In this document: positions 6,011 through 6,922 of the stretch, one piece after another
How positions within the stretch are numbered: position 1 is the first letter of the stretch
How the letters are laid out: each line of letters opens with the position of its first letter
Assembly: GCA_023954795.1 (NCBI GenBank)
Contig: JAGSHA010000168.1
Coordinates: forward strand, 1-6,922
Reading direction: 5' to 3'
From: Oceanospirillaceae bacterium
Lineage (GTDB): Bacteria > Pseudomonadota > Gammaproteobacteria > Pseudomonadales > Balneatricaceae
DNA length: 6,922 nt
Notes under the pieces: generated by a model
Told to the model about the DNA's origin: nothing
Seen by the model: the letters and a program-made list of their open reading frames with translations, nothing else
Databases searched by the model: none
Translations under genes and position numbers: made by a program

Positions 6011-6049
6011 TGATTTCTCCAATCAATATGCAAACGACTCAGAGTCGTT
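6011..6049 (-). promoter_or_regulatory. rpsO: Structured rpsO leader (probable S15 autoregulatory element)
   Basis: Minus-strand RNA shows two hairpins immediately before the rpsO ATG. The first is AACGACTC / GAGTCGTT (6049-6042 and 6040-6033), a perfect inverted repeat with a one-base centre, so it folds as a stem of about 6-7 bp with a small loop. The second is TGATT-GGAGA-AATCA (6025-6011), which holds the Shine-Dalgarno in its loop, 2 nt before the ATG. The first loop contains CUCU, which could pair with GGAG in the second as a short pseudoknot. In E. coli, S15 represses its own translation by binding a pseudoknot at the ribosome loading site. The sequences are seen; the pseudoknot and S15 binding are inferred. 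Confidence 0.6.
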
Positions 6050-6141
6050 CGATTAATAGACACGATGTACCGAGCATATTTCCAGTACAACGCCACAACT
6101 GCCAGTCCGCATACGCCAACCGGCAATGTTTTATTAAATAG

Positions 6142-6922
6142 TTACTGTGGATCCTGCTCTGATGCGATCAGCCGCTTGGGTCTTAACACCCCTTCAGCAT
6201 CGATCTCTGCGATCCCTAAAAAACGGGATTTATCTTCAGTGAACAGCAGTACTTCCGGTGCAGATTCAGCCTCGGTCAGACGGATTCTCTGACCATGACT
6301 AATCCGCTCAGCCTGCTCTGAAGATAACGCCAATTCAGGCGCATTTTCCAGCGCGGTCCAAGGCGGTAATAATACCTGATCCATCCGGGCTTGTATGCTT
6401 TTTATCTCTTCCTCACCAGCACGTGGTTCGGCCAAAGACTCCAGCATATCCAGGGTCATCATCGCTTCGGATTTGTAAGGTCCCGCATCAAGCCGGTGCA
6501 GCATCTGTACATGGGCACCGCAGCCCAAAAGCAGCCCGAGATCTTCAACAATTGAGCGAATATAGGTGCCCTTAGAGCAACGAATATCCAGATCAACCTC
6601 ATCGCCACGAAAACCGGTCAAGCGGATCTCATGGATCGTCACCTTACGTGACTTCACCTCGACTTTGATACCCTGACGCGCCAGCTTATACAGTGGTTGA
6701 CCGTTAAACTTCAGCGCCGAAAACATCGAAGGAACCTGCTCGATCTCACCGGTGAAATTCGCTTCAATCAGAGCTTGAATACGGGCCTCTGTCACATCAT
6801 CACCCACTGGCGCTTCGGCGATAACCTCGCCGTCCGCATCACTGGAATCGGTACGAATACCGAGCTTAGCCGTGGTGATGTAACGTTTATCAGAATCCAG
6901 CAGATAGTGGGAAAACTTGGTC
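6142..6922 (-). CDS. truB: tRNA pseudouridine(55) synthase TruB, C-terminal 259 residues (N-terminus outside window)
   Basis: TruB makes pseudouridine 55 in the T-loop of tRNAs and also helps tRNA folding. The frame is open to the window edge, entering at KFSHYLLDSDKRY, which corresponds to about residue 63 of E. coli TruB. The catalytic Asp of GHTGALDPLATG is therefore outside the window. Visible family features are the RTDSSDADGEV segment, EIEQVPSMFSALKFNGQPLY, the RNA-binding CSKGTYIRSIVEDLG, and GCGAHVQMLHRL. The C-terminal 60 or so residues (LTEAESAPEVLLF through FLGIAEIDAEGVLRPKRLI) form the PUA domain. It is the first gene of the visible truB-rpsO-pnp order, which normally continues upstream to rbfA, infB and nusA. 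It ends 133 bp before rpsO without a clear terminator, so read-through into rpsO is likely. Confidence 0.96.
   Translation of the reverse strand, partial: TKFSHYLLDSDKRYITTAKLGIRTDSSDADGEVIAEAPVGDDVTEARIQALIEANFTGEIEQVPSMFSALKFNGQPLYKLARQGIKVEVKSRKVTIHEIRLTGFRGDEVDLDIRCSKGTYIRSIVEDLGLLLGCGAHVQMLHRLDAGPYKSEAMMTLDMLESLAEPRAGEEEIKSIQARMDQVLLPPWTALENAPELALSSEQAERISHGQRIRLTEAESAPEVLLFTEDKSRFLGIAEIDAEGVLRPKRLIASEQDPQ

Overview
The window looks like a housekeeping stretch of a gammaproteobacterial chromosome. The conserved order truB-rpsO-pnp on the minus strand, the RsuA and YciC-like proteins and the moderate base composition fit a marine Oceanospirillales-type organism (inference from protein style only; genus not determinable here).

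Layout. The left edge holds the start of a minus-strand gene for a QueD/6-pyruvoyl-tetrahydropterin-synthase-like protein (1-146, cut by the window edge). After a 109-bp divergent spacer, plus-strand genes follow: rsuA (16S rRNA pseudouridine synthase, 256-951), overlapped by an RsmC/RlmG-type rRNA methyltransferase (944-1987). Next come a strong stem-loop, a 61-residue cysteine-rich zinc-ribbon-like protein (2168-2353) and a YciC-like integral membrane protein (2498-3217). Two facing rho-independent terminators with nearly the same stem (3237-3261 plus strand, 3325-3352 minus strand) separate this block from the minus-strand operon. That operon reads right to left: truB (partial, 6142-6922), rpsO (5739-6008) and pnp (3375-5477).

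How the genes work together. The theme is RNA maturation and translation: two rRNA modification enzymes on the left, and tRNA pseudouridine-55 synthase, ribosomal protein S15 and polynucleotide phosphorylase on the right. The right-hand operon carries visible RNA-level control. The rpsO leader has a stable hairpin and a second small hairpin showing its Shine-Dalgarno in the loop, which suggests S15 autoregulation. A 12-bp terminator hairpin follows rpsO. A 72-nt imperfect stem-loop lies about 93 nt upstream of the pnp start, in the position and form of the RNase III-processed leader through which PNPase controls its own synthesis in E. coli.

No mobile element, CRISPR array, tRNA or rRNA gene was seen, and no gene-free stretch exceeds 300 bases. 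I found no wholly new system. The items most worth a second look are the structured pnp and rpsO leaders, the QueD-like protein lacking the usual HGH zinc motif, and the unrecognised small zinc-ribbon gene with a palindrome in its upstream region.
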